Source: Bacillota bacterium
GTDB lineage: Bacteria; Bacillota; Clostridia; Lachnospirales; Lachnospiraceae
Reading direction: 5' to 3'
DNA: 39,741 nt
NCBI GenBank assembly: GCA_023420085.1
Contig: JAEZWQ010000011.1
Coordinates: 1-39,741, forward strand
Part shown: piece by piece, positions 1 through 8,762 of the stretch
Layout: every line of letters begins with the position of its first letter
How positions within the stretch are numbered: position 1 is the first letter of the stretch
Notes under the pieces: model-generated
Told to the model about the DNA's origin: nothing
Database searches by the model: none
The model's input: the letters and a program-made list of their open reading frames with translations, nothing else
Program-made: the position numbers and the translations under genes

Positions 1-1
1 A

Positions 2-196
2 GAAAAACTAACTTCACCGGAAAGGGTATTTTCTGTTATTCAAAAATCACTAGAACCGCTTTCCAAAAAGGATATTATGATTCTTTGTCCTGACATATCT
101 CAAAGGACAATAGAACGAGCTTTAAAAGAATTACAGGATGATGAAAAGATAAAACAGGTAGGCAGTGGTCGTTCAACAAAATATGTAAAGATTTAA
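2..196 (+). CDS. Fic-family protein, C-terminal winged-helix part (5' end outside window)
   Basis: An open frame enters from the left edge and stops at 194-196, giving the last 64 residues of a protein. It reads as a winged-helix domain: a helix-turn-helix stretch (DISQRTIERALKELQ) followed by a wing ending GSGRSTKYVKI. This tail is typical of Fic-domain proteins, which AMPylate or otherwise modify target proteins, and of some related DNA-binding proteins. The catalytic HPFxxGNGR motif would lie upstream and cannot be seen, so the family call rests only on the tail. A weak hairpin follows. Its neighbour is a decayed PTS gene, so this may be the edge of an accessory segment. Confidence 0.5.
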   Translation, partial: EKLTSPERVFSVIQKSLEPLSKKDIMILCPDISQRTIERALKELQDDEKIKQVGSGRSTKYVKI

Positions 197-224
197 ACGC
201 CGAGAAAAATAAAATAGTTAAAAT

Positions 225-276
225 AAAAAGCACTTAAAAATGAGTAAAATTAACCTCAAAAATTTAGGTGCTTTTT
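225..276 (+). terminator. Possible terminator after the Fic-family gene
   Basis: A 9-bp inverted repeat, AAAAAGCAC (225-233) with GTGCTTTTT (268-276), encloses a smaller TGAG/CTCA stem (241-244 and 255-258). The right arm ends in a T run. The loop is long, so terminator strength is doubtful. Confidence 0.35.
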
Positions 277-300
277 GAATATCAATTACTTGACATTGTA

Positions 301-1154
301 GGATCTGACGGACTATTTGTGGCATTAATATTGGTCTTATATCAGTAGAAATATGTAGAGTAGTAGAGAAAAAATTTATATTCAAATTACCAGAAAGTGT
401 ACCAACAGCAGTTACAAATTTTATAAATTCACTATTACCTTTATTGGTTAATATCATTGTCATATTTGGTTTGAATTTATTATTTAAGAGCATATTTGAT
501 AAATCAATTCCAGAACTAATCATGGCTATACTAACTCCTGCGATTTCTGGAGTTGATAATGTTTGGGGATTTATTGCAATTTTTGCATTTTCTAATATTT
601 TATGGTTGTTTGGTATTAATGGATCGTCGATAATATTTCCGATTGTATTTACGGTAGGATTACAAAATACTGGACTCAATGCTGATTTAATTAATCAAGG
701 ATTAAATCCAACAAATATTATGAATCTTCAAATGTATAGATATGCCGTACTTGGAGGAGGTGGAAACACTTTAGGATTAGTTATTTTAATGTGTTTTTCT
801 AAGGTTAAGCATATAAGAATGGTTGGAAGATTAAGTCTTGTTCCAGGAATTTGTGGAATAAATGAACCAGTTATATTTGGATCTCCGATTGTATTAAATC
901 CAATATTAGCTGTTCCTTTCATTGTAATGCCATGTATATCTATTGGATTAGGTGCACTTGTTCAATCAATTGGCTTAGTTAGGAGTGGTTATATTGTAGA
1001 TCCATCATTTACACCTTTTTTTGCACAGGGTTTTCTATCTGGATTAGATATAAAAAATGTAATATTTATGTTTGCACTGATAGCTATAAGTGTATTAGTT
1101 TATTATCCTTTTTTTAAAACATATGAAAGAAATGTATCAAAACATTTAAATTAA
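301..1154 (+). pseudogene. PTS lactose/cellobiose-type EIIC permease, truncated and frameshifted
   Basis: The long frame to 1154 encodes the C-terminal part of a sugar-specific EIIC membrane permease of the phosphotransferase system. It has many hydrophobic helices and the conserved segments FGINGSSIIFPI and VPGICGINEPVIFGSPIVLNP, the latter a substrate-site motif of the cellobiose/lactose IIC family. The open frame from 444 starts inside a helix with no ribosome site. Family homology extends upstream: 301-330 encodes GSDGLFVALI, then a one-base loss near 331 shifts to the frame that reads GLISVEICRVVEKK and runs on to 444. Full-length family members have about 420-450 residues; here about 280 remain. 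The N-terminal third is missing and the gene is almost certainly dead. Confidence 0.75.
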
Positions 1155-1164
1155 TTCATTAATT

Positions 1165-1245
1165 AAAAGGATATCCATTGTTTTACCCAAAAGTTATAGA
1201 CAATTGTAACTATTGTGGGCAGTAGACATAAATGGATATCCTTTT
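1165..1245. terminator. Large inverted repeat, likely bidirectional terminator
   Basis: AAAAGGATATCCATT (1165-1179) is perfectly repeated in inverse at 1231-1245, a 15-bp stem. The 51-base interior can pair further (CCCA/TGGG and ATAG/CTAT). The arms end in A/T runs in both directions. It lies between the convergent PTS remnant and yitT-like gene, as expected of a shared terminator. Confidence 0.6.
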
Positions 1246-1258
1246 CTTATAAAGAATA

Positions 1259-2098
1259 TTATCTATTTAAAAATCCTTTACCAATTATTTCACTAGAGTT
1301 AGTTATCATCATGAAAGCACTAGGCTCATTTTCCCTAATAAAATTTCTAAGCTTAACAGCCTTTGCTCTAGTCATAACAGTAAAAATTACATATTTATTT
1401 CTATGAGTATAGGCACCTCTTGCCTTTCCGACAGTAGCAGAGCTTTTTAATGTATTAGTTATATACTCACATATTTCAGAAGGATCTTCACAAATTATAT
1501 TGAAATATTTACATAAATTAAAACTTTCAATAAAACTATCTATTGCAAAAGACTTAATAAATAATCCTATAACTGAAAACATACATGTCTTTATTGGGAA
1601 GAATAAGAAAGAAGATGCAACTATAAGTAAGTCTGAAACCAATAAAGCATTTCCAAAATTAATTCCAAAGTATTTATTTAATATGGCAGCTGTAATATCA
1701 GTTCCACCAGAAGATGCGCTCATATTAAACAAAATTGCTGATGCTATTGAAGGTATAGCAACTGCAAATATTAGATTTAATACAGGTTCATCTGTAAGTG
1801 GAGCTGCCATAGGGAAAAACATTTGTAGTAATGATAGAACCACCGAAGATAAAATTGCGGTATAAGCTGTCATTATTATAAAGCTCTTTCCTAAAAAAAT
1901 TAGAGCTAGTAATAACAAGAATAAATTCAAAATTAAATTTATTGCTGATGGAGATATTGGCAATACTTTTGTAAGAACTATAGATAATCCAGTTATACCT
2001 CCAAAATTAAAATTATCAGGGAATCTAAATAAATGTGTTCCCAAAGCCATTATCACTGAGCTTATTGTTAATAAGCTAATAGTTTTAGTTCTATCCAT
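1259..2098 (-). CDS. YitT family membrane protein (DUF161 + DUF2179)
   Basis: This encodes a 279-residue protein with five or so N-terminal transmembrane helices and a soluble C-terminal domain. A conserved run of small residues (FNMSASSGGTDITAAIL, about residue 120) is the hallmark of the YitT family. The last about 60 residues (GKARGAYTHRNKYVIFTVMTRAKAVKLRNFI) are the DUF2179 domain. Members of this family are common in Firmicutes and have no firmly known transport substrate. The start is set at the ATG at 2098 (MDRTK): AAAGGAG lies 8 bases upstream, whereas the longer frame beginning nine codons earlier has none. It is divergent from the first V-ATPase operon. Length is normal for the family. 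Confidence 0.85.
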   Translation of the reverse strand: MDRTKTISLLTISSVIMALGTHLFRFPDNFNFGGITGLSIVLTKVLPISPSAINLILNLFLLLLALIFLGKSFIIMTAYTAILSSVVLSLLQMFFPMAAPLTDEPVLNLIFAVAIPSIASAILFNMSASSGGTDITAAILNKYFGINFGNALLVSDLLIVASSFLFFPIKTCMFSVIGLFIKSFAIDSFIESFNLCKYFNIICEDPSEICEYITNTLKSSATVGKARGAYTHRNKYVIFTVMTRAKAVKLRNFIRENEPSAFMMITNSSEIIGKGFLNR

Positions 2099-2259
2099 AA
2101 TATAACTCCTTTTATTAATACACATACATCATATAGTCAAAACATAAAAAATACAATAATAAGTTTTTTCTAAAACTTAAATAATAATTGTAAATATTAG
2201 AGGTATTAATTATGATGTAATTATATAAAGGTAGCAATGGGTAACTTATTTTTGTTTTA

Positions 2260-2288
2260 TTGAAACGTGTACTATATTATTGTACAAT
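2260..2288 (+). promoter_or_regulatory. Sigma-A promoter of V-ATPase operon 1
   Basis: TTGAAA (2260-2265), a 17-base spacer and TACAAT (2283-2288) form a near-consensus housekeeping promoter. It lies 35 bases before the first start codon and a strong AAAGGAGG site. No operator-like palindrome stands out apart from TTGTACAA over the -10. Confidence 0.6.
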
Positions 2289-2323
2289 AATCTTATATGC
2301 AATACCAAGAAAGGAGGGAACTT

Positions 2324-2635
2324 ATGGCACAAGATGCTTTAGATAGAATTGTTCAGGCTGAAAAAGAAGCTAAGGAAATGATAGTTAAAGCTAAAGAAAA
2401 GGCTAAAAATATTATTTCTCAAGCAAAATCTGAAGTAGAGAATGAACGTTCTAAGAGATTTGCAGATATTAAAAAAGATAGTGAAGAGAAGCTTAACAAA
2501 ATGAAAGAAGAAACTTCTAATGAACTAGATAGTATTCTGGAAGAATCAGAAAAAGTTTGTAAGCAAATACGAGAAATAAGTTCTGAAAAGCTTAATGAGG
2601 CTAAAGGCTTCATAAAAGAGAGGATGATGAATTAA
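2324..2635 (+). CDS. ntpF: V-type ATPase peripheral stalk subunit G/H (NtpF-like)
   Basis: A 103-residue, highly charged, almost wholly helical protein rich in Lys, Glu and Ala (QAEKEAKEMIVKAKEKAKNI). This is the coiled-coil signature of the stator stalk subunit that pairs with subunit E and holds the catalytic head against rotation. The start at 2324 (MAQDALDRIV) follows AAAGGAGG by a proper spacer; a longer frame from 2297 would place the ribosome site inside the gene. It is the first gene of the operon, as ntpF is in E. hirae, and its stop overlaps the next start by one base (TAATG). Sequence identity in this family is low, so position supports the call as much as sequence. Confidence 0.8.
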   Translation: MAQDALDRIVQAEKEAKEMIVKAKEKAKNIISQAKSEVENERSKRFADIKKDSEEKLNKMKEETSNELDSILEESEKVCKQIREISSEKLNEAKGFIKERMMN

Positions 2636-4587
2636 TGGCCATAGTAAGAATGAAAAAATTTCATTTATTGGCACATAAGGCGGATAAAGATAAGCTACTT
2701 AGAAATTTACAAATATTTAGAAATGTTCAATTCTCTCAGGTAGATTCAGATAATGAAGCAATTAGTGAAGTAAAATATCAGGATGAACTGACTGAAATTG
2801 AACAGAAGTTAAGCTTTTGTAAATATGCTTTAGATCATATGAGTAAATATTATCCTAAGAGTTCAGGCCTTAAAGAGATGTACATAGGTCTACCTAATTT
2901 AACATTTGAGGAATTAGAAGCAAGGGCTGAGAATATCGATTTTGATAGTATTTACAATTCAATCAGAGCTAACGGTGATGGCATGGATGGAACTAGATAT
3001 GATCTTTCTAAAGTACGTGAAGAGTTAGAAGAACTAAACGCATATAAGAAGTTAGATATAATACCTTCAACTTTAGATAGCTTATCTACTTCAAATTATA
3101 ATATTGGGTCAATTCCGATAAAAACAAAAAAAGAATTTGAAGAAGCATTAGCCGGTGTTCAAACTGTTTATTATGAGGTTGTTGGGATTAAAAAAGATGA
3201 AGCAATTTATATAATATTTAATCATAAAGATGATAATCATAAGGTTGATGAAATATTTAAATCAAAAGGTTTTTCAAAAAATAATCTTAAACTAACTTCT
3301 ACAGTTTCAGAACGAATAAATGAATTAAGAGATTATGAAAAGAGATTAATAAATCGTAAGGATGATTTAAGAGAGGGATTAAAAGATCTTATTAAATATA
3401 GACAAGATATAGAAATATGCTATGAATATTATTCAAATAAAAAGGTAAGACTTTTAGCTAACGAGAAAGCAAAGGGATCTTCAGCAGTATGCATCTTTGA
3501 AGGCTATATACCAGAAAGTCAGTTGGAGGAATTCAAACAAATTGTTACAAAATCAACTGATGGAGCAAATAGTTTAGAATTTGAAGATGTTGATAGGGAA
3601 AGTGAAGAAGTACCTATAATGTTAAAGAACAATAAACTTGTTAGACCTTTTGAAATTATAACAGAAAACTATTCAGTACCTAAATATAATGAACTAGATC
3701 CTACAGCATTGCTTGCGCCATTTTATGCATTCTTTTTTGGTATGATGACAGCAGATGCAGGATATGGAACATTAGTATTTATACTTTGTATCTTGGCTAT
3801 TAAATTTTTTAATTTAAATCCAACGATGAAAAAATCTATTAAATTTTTTGCTACAATTAGTATTTTTACAATAATTTGGGGAATAATTTATAATTCATAT
3901 TTTGGAACAAAGATACCTTGGATGCCACAATTGCTCGATATGGAATCTCAAGTTGTTAATATCTTAATACTATGTATAATAATAGCAATTATCCACCTTT
4001 TCCTTGGATTAGGAGTAAGAGGATATCTATATATTAAGAATAAAAAATATATAATGGTTATTTTTGATGTAATTAGTTGGTATATGGCAATTTTAGGAGC
4101 AATTTTCCTAATGGCAGGAGATACTATAGGATTATCAAGTGCAGCAGTTCAAATATCAAAGTGGGTAATGATAGCAGGTATGATAATGATAATTATTGGT
4201 GGTATGCTATCAACAACAGGTAGTTTTGGTGCAAAATTAGGAGCTGGTATATATAATTTATATGGTATATCAGGATATATTGGTGATATAGTGTCATATA
4301 CTCGTCTTATGGCATTAGGCCTATCAGGAGCATATATAGCATTATCAGCAAATATAATTGCAGGAATGATGTTTGGTTCATTTATAGGGAAGATATTTGG
4401 AATAATTGTATTGATCGTATTCCATGCATTCAATCTTTTCCTATCTTATCTAGGATCTTACGTCCATGGTATGCGTTTAATTTATGTAGAATTTTTTGGT
4501 AAATTTTATGAGGGTGGAGGAAAGCCTTTTAAGAGTTTTAGAAGCCCGTCAAAATATATAAATTTAGATAGACATTACGAAGAATAG
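2635..4587 (+). CDS. ntpI: V-type ATPase subunit I (a-subunit, ion channel stator)
   Basis: A 650-residue protein in two halves. The soluble N-terminal half (about 1-345) contains coiled coil and binds the peripheral stalks. The membrane half (about 355-625) has seven or eight helices. The conserved stretch LDPTALLAPFYAFFFGMMTADAGYG begins the membrane part. A late segment, SGYIGDIVSYTRLMALGLSG, holds the Arg that faces the rotor-ring carboxylates during ion transfer, and it is followed by HAFNLFLSYLGSYVHGMRL. The start ATG overlaps the stop of the G/H gene, so translation is probably coupled. Length and order match NtpI. Together with subunit K it forms the membrane motor of ATPase 1. Confidence 0.93.
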   Translation: MAIVRMKKFHLLAHKADKDKLLRNLQIFRNVQFSQVDSDNEAISEVKYQDELTEIEQKLSFCKYALDHMSKYYPKSSGLKEMYIGLPNLTFEELEARAENIDFDSIYNSIRANGDGMDGTRYDLSKVREELEELNAYKKLDIIPSTLDSLSTSNYNIGSIPIKTKKEFEEALAGVQTVYYEVVGIKKDEAIYIIFNHKDDNHKVDEIFKSKGFSKNNLKLTSTVSERINELRDYEKRLINRKDDLREGLKDLIKYRQDIEICYEYYSNKKVRLLANEKAKGSSAVCIFEGYIPESQLEEFKQIVTKSTDGANSLEFEDVDRESEEVPIMLKNNKLVRPFEIITENYSVPKYNELDPTALLAPFYAFFFGMMTADAGYGTLVFILCILAIKFFNLNPTMKKSIKFFATISIFTIIWGIIYNSYFGTKIPWMPQLLDMESQVVNILILCIIIAIIHLFLGLGVRGYLYIKNKKYIMVIFDVISWYMAILGAIFLMAGDTIGLSSAAVQISKWVMIAGMIMIIIGGMLSTTGSFGAKLGAGIYNLYGISGYIGDIVSYTRLMALGLSGAYIALSANIIAGMMFGSFIGKIFGIIVLIVFHAFNLFLSYLGSYVHGMRLIYVEFFGKFYEGGGKPFKSFRSPSKYINLDRHYEE

Positions 4588-4604
4588 AATTGGAGGAAAT
4601 TAAT

Positions 4605-5093
4605 ATGTCTTTTGGAACATGGATTGCACAAAATGGAGGATTAGCATTTGCTTGTTTAGGAATAGCTATTGCTGTATTATTTTCGGGAATAGGATCTGCA
4701 AAAGGGTTATCAATTGTAGGACAAGCTGCTGCAGGATTAGTAGCAGAAGAACCAGAAAAATTTGGTAGAACACTTATTCTACAATTATTACCAGGATCTC
4801 AAGGTTTATACGGATTCGTTATTGGTATACTTGTAACATTTAGTTTAACTCCAGATTTAACAGTTGCTAAAGGACTATTTTTATTATTCGCTTGTTTGCC
4901 TGTTGGTATTGTTGGATTATTTTCAGCTATAGCTCAAGGTAAAGTTGCGGCAGGTGGTATAAGTATTATTGCAAAAAATGAATCTCAGTTTATGAAAGGT
5001 GTAATTTATTCAATCATGGTTGAGATCTATGCGCTATTAGCATTTATCATTTCTATAATACTATACTTTAACTCATCAACATTAATTAAATAG
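4605..5093 (+). CDS. ntpK: V-type ATPase subunit K, duplicated four-helix rotor subunit with Na+-type site
   Basis: A 162-residue rotor-ring proteolipid made of two fused helical hairpins (about 11-80 and 90-158). The first hairpin carries LLPGSQGLYGF and the second carries AIAQGKVAAGG and MVEIYALL. Counting residues, L62, S65, Q66, Q111 and E140 fall exactly one position after the E. hirae NtpK Na+ ligands L61, T64, Q65, Q110 and E139; only Thr to Ser differs, and the side-chain hydroxyl is kept. Na+ coupling is therefore inferred. The start at 4605 is chosen because GGAGG lies just upstream; the TTG at 4590 would put that ribosome site inside the gene. One ion-binding carboxylate per four helices is the usual V-type arrangement. 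Confidence 0.93.
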   Translation: MSFGTWIAQNGGLAFACLGIAIAVLFSGIGSAKGLSIVGQAAAGLVAEEPEKFGRTLILQLLPGSQGLYGFVIGILVTFSLTPDLTVAKGLFLLFACLPVGIVGLFSAIAQGKVAAGGISIIAKNESQFMKGVIYSIMVEIYALLAFIISIILYFNSSTLIK

Positions 5094-5105
5094 TCAGGGG
5101 GAAAG

Positions 5106-5654
5106 ATGACAGGTCTTGATAATCTAGTCAATAAAATAAAAACTCAAGCTCTTGACGAAGAAAAAGTGATTTTGTTGGACGCTGAGAATCAAGCAAGTAA
5201 ATATATTAGTGCTGAGAGAGAAAAGATTGATTTTGAATCTAAAAAACTTGAAAATAAGTTACGTGATGAAAGAGAAATGCTTATTGAAAGAATGAAATCA
5301 AATACTGAATTAAAAGCTAGAAATAATAAACTTCAGGCTAAGCAAGATGTTATTAAGCGTGTTTTTGATGAAGTATTAGATGAACTTAAATCAATCGATA
5401 ATGAAGAATATATTAACTATATAAAAACTTGCAATATAAGTACTGATTCAGAGCTTGTAGTAATGAAGGATAAGCTTGATTATATACGTGAAAATTTACC
5501 TAATATCAAAGTTGCTGAAGATAGATTCGTTAATACTGGATTTATTGAGGTAACAAAAGATACTGAAAATAATTATACATTTGAATCAAGGCTAAAACTT
5601 ATAAAAGAAGAGTTAGAAGGAAATTTAGCAGATATATTATTTGCTGATAGATAG
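5106..5654 (+). CDS. ntpE: V-type ATPase subunit E (peripheral stalk)
   Basis: A 182-residue protein with a long N-terminal charged helix (about 1-95, rich in Glu, Lys, Asp) and a compact C-terminal domain. This is the layout of subunit E, which pairs with G/H to form the outer stalk and caps the catalytic head. The C-terminal region shows the weakly conserved strand-helix pattern TGFIEVTKDTENNYTFESRL before the closing helix. The ATG at 5106 follows GGGGGAAAG closely. It sits between K and C, as in E. hirae ntpKEC. The family is divergent; the call rests on helix content, length and operon position. Confidence 0.87.
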   Translation: MTGLDNLVNKIKTQALDEEKVILLDAENQASKYISAEREKIDFESKKLENKLRDEREMLIERMKSNTELKARNNKLQAKQDVIKRVFDEVLDELKSIDNEEYINYIKTCNISTDSELVVMKDKLDYIRENLPNIKVAEDRFVNTGFIEVTKDTENNYTFESRLKLIKEELEGNLADILFADR

Positions 5655-5662
5655 GAGGGTAT

Positions 5663-6655
5663 ATGAATAATATTGATTATGCCCAATCAGTTGTATTATC
5701 TAAGGTTTATGAAAAGAGAATGCTTGGAAAGGCAAAGATTGATAGAATGATTGATGCCAAAGATGAAAAAGAGGCTTTCAAAATATTAATGGATTCTGAG
5801 TATTCTAAAAGTGCAAATAATGTTTACGATGTATATGGCTATGTTACTCTTCTTAATCAAGAGACGGCAAGAGTAAGGACTATTGCTGAAGAGTTGTTAC
5901 AAGATGAGAGAATACTTGAAATAATGACTTTGAAATATGATTATCATAATATTAAGATAATTGTAAAATCATTATTCTCTAATAAAGATCTTACAGATAA
6001 ATTTATTCAGTCAAAAAATGCTAATCCGCAAACTATGTTAGCACAGGTTAAAGCTGAGAAATATATAAATTTAAAAGATGAATTTGCAATTGCAATAAAA
6101 GAAGCGATAGCAGACTATGAAAAGAATAATGATCCACAAATGATAGATATAATATTGGATAAACACTATTTTCAGCATATGTTAAAATTAAGTAGTGAGC
6201 TTGAGATTGAATATTTCACTAAATATATTAAGGCAAAAATAGACTTTTATAATGTAGAAACATTACTTAGAATTAAAAGAATGAATAAGAATACAATATT
6301 TGCTGAAAAAGTTATATTTGATGGTGGAAATATTGAAAGAAATAAACTTATAGGCTTATTACAGGCTGATCTTGATAAAATAACAATGTCTTTAAAAGCA
6401 GAGACTACTGGTAAATATATAGTAAAAGGGCTTGATGAATATAGAAAAACAGGAAGTTTATTTAAGTTAGAAAAACAAAATAAGGCATATTTTAATGAAT
6501 TAAATAAAGATGCTCGTTTTATAACATTTGGACCAGAGCCTATTATTTCGTATATATTATCTAAGGAAGATGAGATTGATAAAGTTAGATTTATTTTAGT
6601 AGGTAAATTAAACAATATATCATCAGATATTATTAGAGAAAGGCTGGGTGAGTGA
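5663..6655 (+). CDS. ntpC: V-type ATPase subunit C (central-stalk socket, d-like)
   Basis: A 330-residue, mainly helical protein matching V-type subunit C (yeast d homologue), which sits on the rotor ring and receives the central shaft made of D and F. The N-terminal YAQSVVLSKVYEKRML segment and the motif ILEIMTLKYDYHNIKIIVKS (about residue 85-105) are typical. The three-lobed fold cannot be seen directly, but length agrees with bacterial members. A good AGGAGG precedes the ATG at 5663, nine bases after the subunit E stop. The end runs straight into the subunit F gene. Confidence 0.9.
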   Translation: MNNIDYAQSVVLSKVYEKRMLGKAKIDRMIDAKDEKEAFKILMDSEYSKSANNVYDVYGYVTLLNQETARVRTIAEELLQDERILEIMTLKYDYHNIKIIVKSLFSNKDLTDKFIQSKNANPQTMLAQVKAEKYINLKDEFAIAIKEAIADYEKNNDPQMIDIILDKHYFQHMLKLSSELEIEYFTKYIKAKIDFYNVETLLRIKRMNKNTIFAEKVIFDGGNIERNKLIGLLQADLDKITMSLKAETTGKYIVKGLDEYRKTGSLFKLEKQNKAYFNELNKDARFITFGPEPIISYILSKEDEIDKVRFILVGKLNNISSDIIRERLGE

Positions 6656-6656
6656 T

Positions 6657-6989
6657 ATGTATAAAATTGCAGCTATAGGTGATAAGGATTCTATAGTAGC
6701 TTTTAGAGCTGTTGGAATAGATGTATACTCAGCCTATGATAGTGTTTCTGCAAGGAATATTGTAGATAAGCTAGCTAAACAGAACTATGGTCTGATTTTT
6801 ATAACAGAAGCAATAGCTCAATCAATAGAAGAAACTATACAGAGATATAAGAATAAGCTGCTACCAGCTATTATACTTATACCAAATAATAATGGATCTC
6901 TTGGTATTGGTATGAAGGCAATAAATAAAAATGTAGAAAAGGCTGTAGGCAGTAATATTTTTGAGAACAATGCAAAGGAGGCAAGATAG
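6657..6989 (+). CDS. ntpG: V-type ATPase subunit F (NtpG; central shaft)
   Basis: A 110-residue subunit F that binds subunit D to form the rotor shaft. It opens with MYKIAAIGDKDSIVAFRAVG, very like E. hirae NtpG, and contains YGLIFITEAIA and the tail motif LPAIILIPNNNGSLGIGMK. The ATG at 6657 is preferred because the family begins at this point; a GTG at 6648 (three codons upstream, overlapping the C gene) is possible. The following gene begins immediately after the stop, whose last codons contain that gene's AAAGGAGG ribosome site. Confidence 0.9.
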   Translation: MYKIAAIGDKDSIVAFRAVGIDVYSAYDSVSARNIVDKLAKQNYGLIFITEAIAQSIEETIQRYKNKLLPAIILIPNNNGSLGIGMKAINKNVEKAVGSNIFENNAKEAR

Positions 6990-8762
6990 GTGAAGGTTGG
7001 AAAAATAGTTAAGGTTTCTGGACCTTTAGTAGTTGCTGAAGGAATGGAGCAAGCTAACATATATGACGTTGTAAAGGTTTCCGAATCTAAGCTTATTGGT
7101 GAAATCATCGAAATGAGAGATGATAAGGCTTCTATCCAGGTATATGAGGAAACAGGTGGAATTGGTCCAGGTGAACCTGTAGAAACAACAGGAGAACCAC
7201 TTAGTGTTGAACTTGGTCCAGGTCTACTAGAGAACATGTTTGATGGTATACAAAGACCTCTTGAAAAATTTAGAGCAAAAGCTGGAGATTTTTTGGTTAA
7301 GGGCGTTTCAGTTTCGTCATTGGACAGAGAGAAACTTTGGAAATTTGAAGCTACAGCTAATGTAGGAGATGAGGTTAGTCAAGGAGATATTTTAGGATAT
7401 GTTCAGGAAACATCAGTAGTTAAACATTACATAATGGTTCCATATGGTGTTTCAGGTAAAATAAAAGAGATAAACTCTGGAGAATTTACCGTAATAGATA
7501 CTATAGCTAAGGTTGAAACGGAAAAGGGAATATCTGAAGTAACTATGCTTCAAAAATGGCCGGTTCGTAAGGGAAGAACATATAAGAATAAATTATCTCC
7601 TAGGGTACCATTGATAACTGGACAAAGAGTAATAGATACATTTTTCCCTGTTACAAAGGGAGGAACTGCATGTGTACCAGGGCCATTTGGTTCAGGTAAG
7701 ACAGTAGTACAACACCAATTGGCAAAATGGGCTGATGCACAAATTGTTGTATATGTTGGATGTGGTGAACGTGGAAATGAAATGACAGATGTTTTAAATG
7801 AGTTTCCTGAATTAATTGATCCACATACAGGTGAATCAATTATGAAACGAACTGTTTTAATTGCAAATACATCGAATATGCCGGTTGCCGCACGTGAAGC
7901 ATCTATCTATACAGGGATAACAATAGCAGAATATTTTAGAGATATGGGGTATTCTGTGGCAGTAATGGCTGATTCAACATCTCGATGGGCTGAAGCTTTA
8001 CGTGAGATGTCAGGTCGTCTTGAAGAGATGCCTGGAGATGAAGGGTATCCTGCTTATTTATCATCAAGAGCAGCAGACTTTTATGAAAGAGCAGGAAAAG
8101 TAATTTGTAATGGTAAGGATGGTAGAGAGGGAGCGTTAACTATAATTGGAGCTGTTTCTCCTCCAGGTGGGGATATATCTGAACCAGTTTCTCAAGCTAC
8201 ACTTAGAATTGTTAAGGTATTTTGGGGACTTAGTGCAAACCTAGCATATAGAAGACATTTCCCAGCGATTGGATGGCTTGATTCTTATTCGCTTTATCAA
8301 AATAATGTCGATGATTGGATGGCAAATAATGTATCAGAAAGATTCCCAGAAAATAGGGCTGAAGCTATGGCATTATTACAGGAAGAGTCTAATCTACAAG
8401 AAATTGTTAGACTTGTTGGTAAAGATACATTATCAGAGGTTGATCAATTAAAGCTTGAGGTAGCAAAATCAATAAGGGAAGATTATTTACAACAAAATGC
8501 ATTCCAAGAAGTAGATACATTCACTTCACTTGAAAAACAAGATAAGATGCTTGATTTAGTTATGAAATTTTATCGTGAAGCTAAAAGGGGTATTGAGAAT
8601 GGAGTATATCTTAGTGAGTTAGTAAATCTTGATGTTAGAGAAGATATAGCAAGAGCTAAGTATGTACCTGAGAGTGAAATAAGTAAACTTGAGGAAACTT
8701 CTAGAAAAATAACAGCTACAATTGATGAATTGATTAGTAGAGGAGGTCAAATCAATGCTTAA
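6990..8762 (+). CDS. ntpA: V-type ATPase catalytic subunit A
   Basis: A 590-residue catalytic subunit. It has the N-terminal beta-barrel (VGKIVKVSGPLVVAEGM), the inserted non-homologous region characteristic of V/A-type alpha chains (about 115-195), a Walker A loop GPFGSGKT at about residues 231-238, and the segments VYVGCGERGNEMTDVL, ANTSNMPVAAREAS and MADSTSRWAEALREMSGRLEEMP. Three copies alternate with three B subunits in the head and hydrolyse or make ATP. Translation starts at GTG 6990, well placed after AAAGGAGGC; the frame has no better ATG. The 3' end overlaps the B gene by 8 bases, implying coupled synthesis of A and B. Confidence 0.97.
   Translation: MKVGKIVKVSGPLVVAEGMEQANIYDVVKVSESKLIGEIIEMRDDKASIQVYEETGGIGPGEPVETTGEPLSVELGPGLLENMFDGIQRPLEKFRAKAGDFLVKGVSVSSLDREKLWKFEATANVGDEVSQGDILGYVQETSVVKHYIMVPYGVSGKIKEINSGEFTVIDTIAKVETEKGISEVTMLQKWPVRKGRTYKNKLSPRVPLITGQRVIDTFFPVTKGGTACVPGPFGSGKTVVQHQLAKWADAQIVVYVGCGERGNEMTDVLNEFPELIDPHTGESIMKRTVLIANTSNMPVAAREASIYTGITIAEYFRDMGYSVAVMADSTSRWAEALREMSGRLEEMPGDEGYPAYLSSRAADFYERAGKVICNGKDGREGALTIIGAVSPPGGDISEPVSQATLRIVKVFWGLSANLAYRRHFPAIGWLDSYSLYQNNVDDWMANNVSERFPENRAEAMALLQEESNLQEIVRLVGKDTLSEVDQLKLEVAKSIREDYLQQNAFQEVDTFTSLEKQDKMLDLVMKFYREAKRGIENGVYLSELVNLDVREDIARAKYVPESEISKLEETSRKITATIDELISRGGQINA

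Noticed and set aside
218..679. 153-codon minus-strand frame
   Set aside because: It is antisense to the PTS permease homology, is compositionally odd and has no ribosome site; it is a shadow frame.
1500..1865. 121-codon plus-strand frame inside the YitT gene
   Set aside because: Antisense to clear YitT/DUF2179 sequence; no supporting start signal.
2165..2260. Riboswitch or leader RNA upstream of V-ATPase operon 1
   Set aside because: The promoter at 2260-2288 leaves too short a leader, and no stable stem is seen there.
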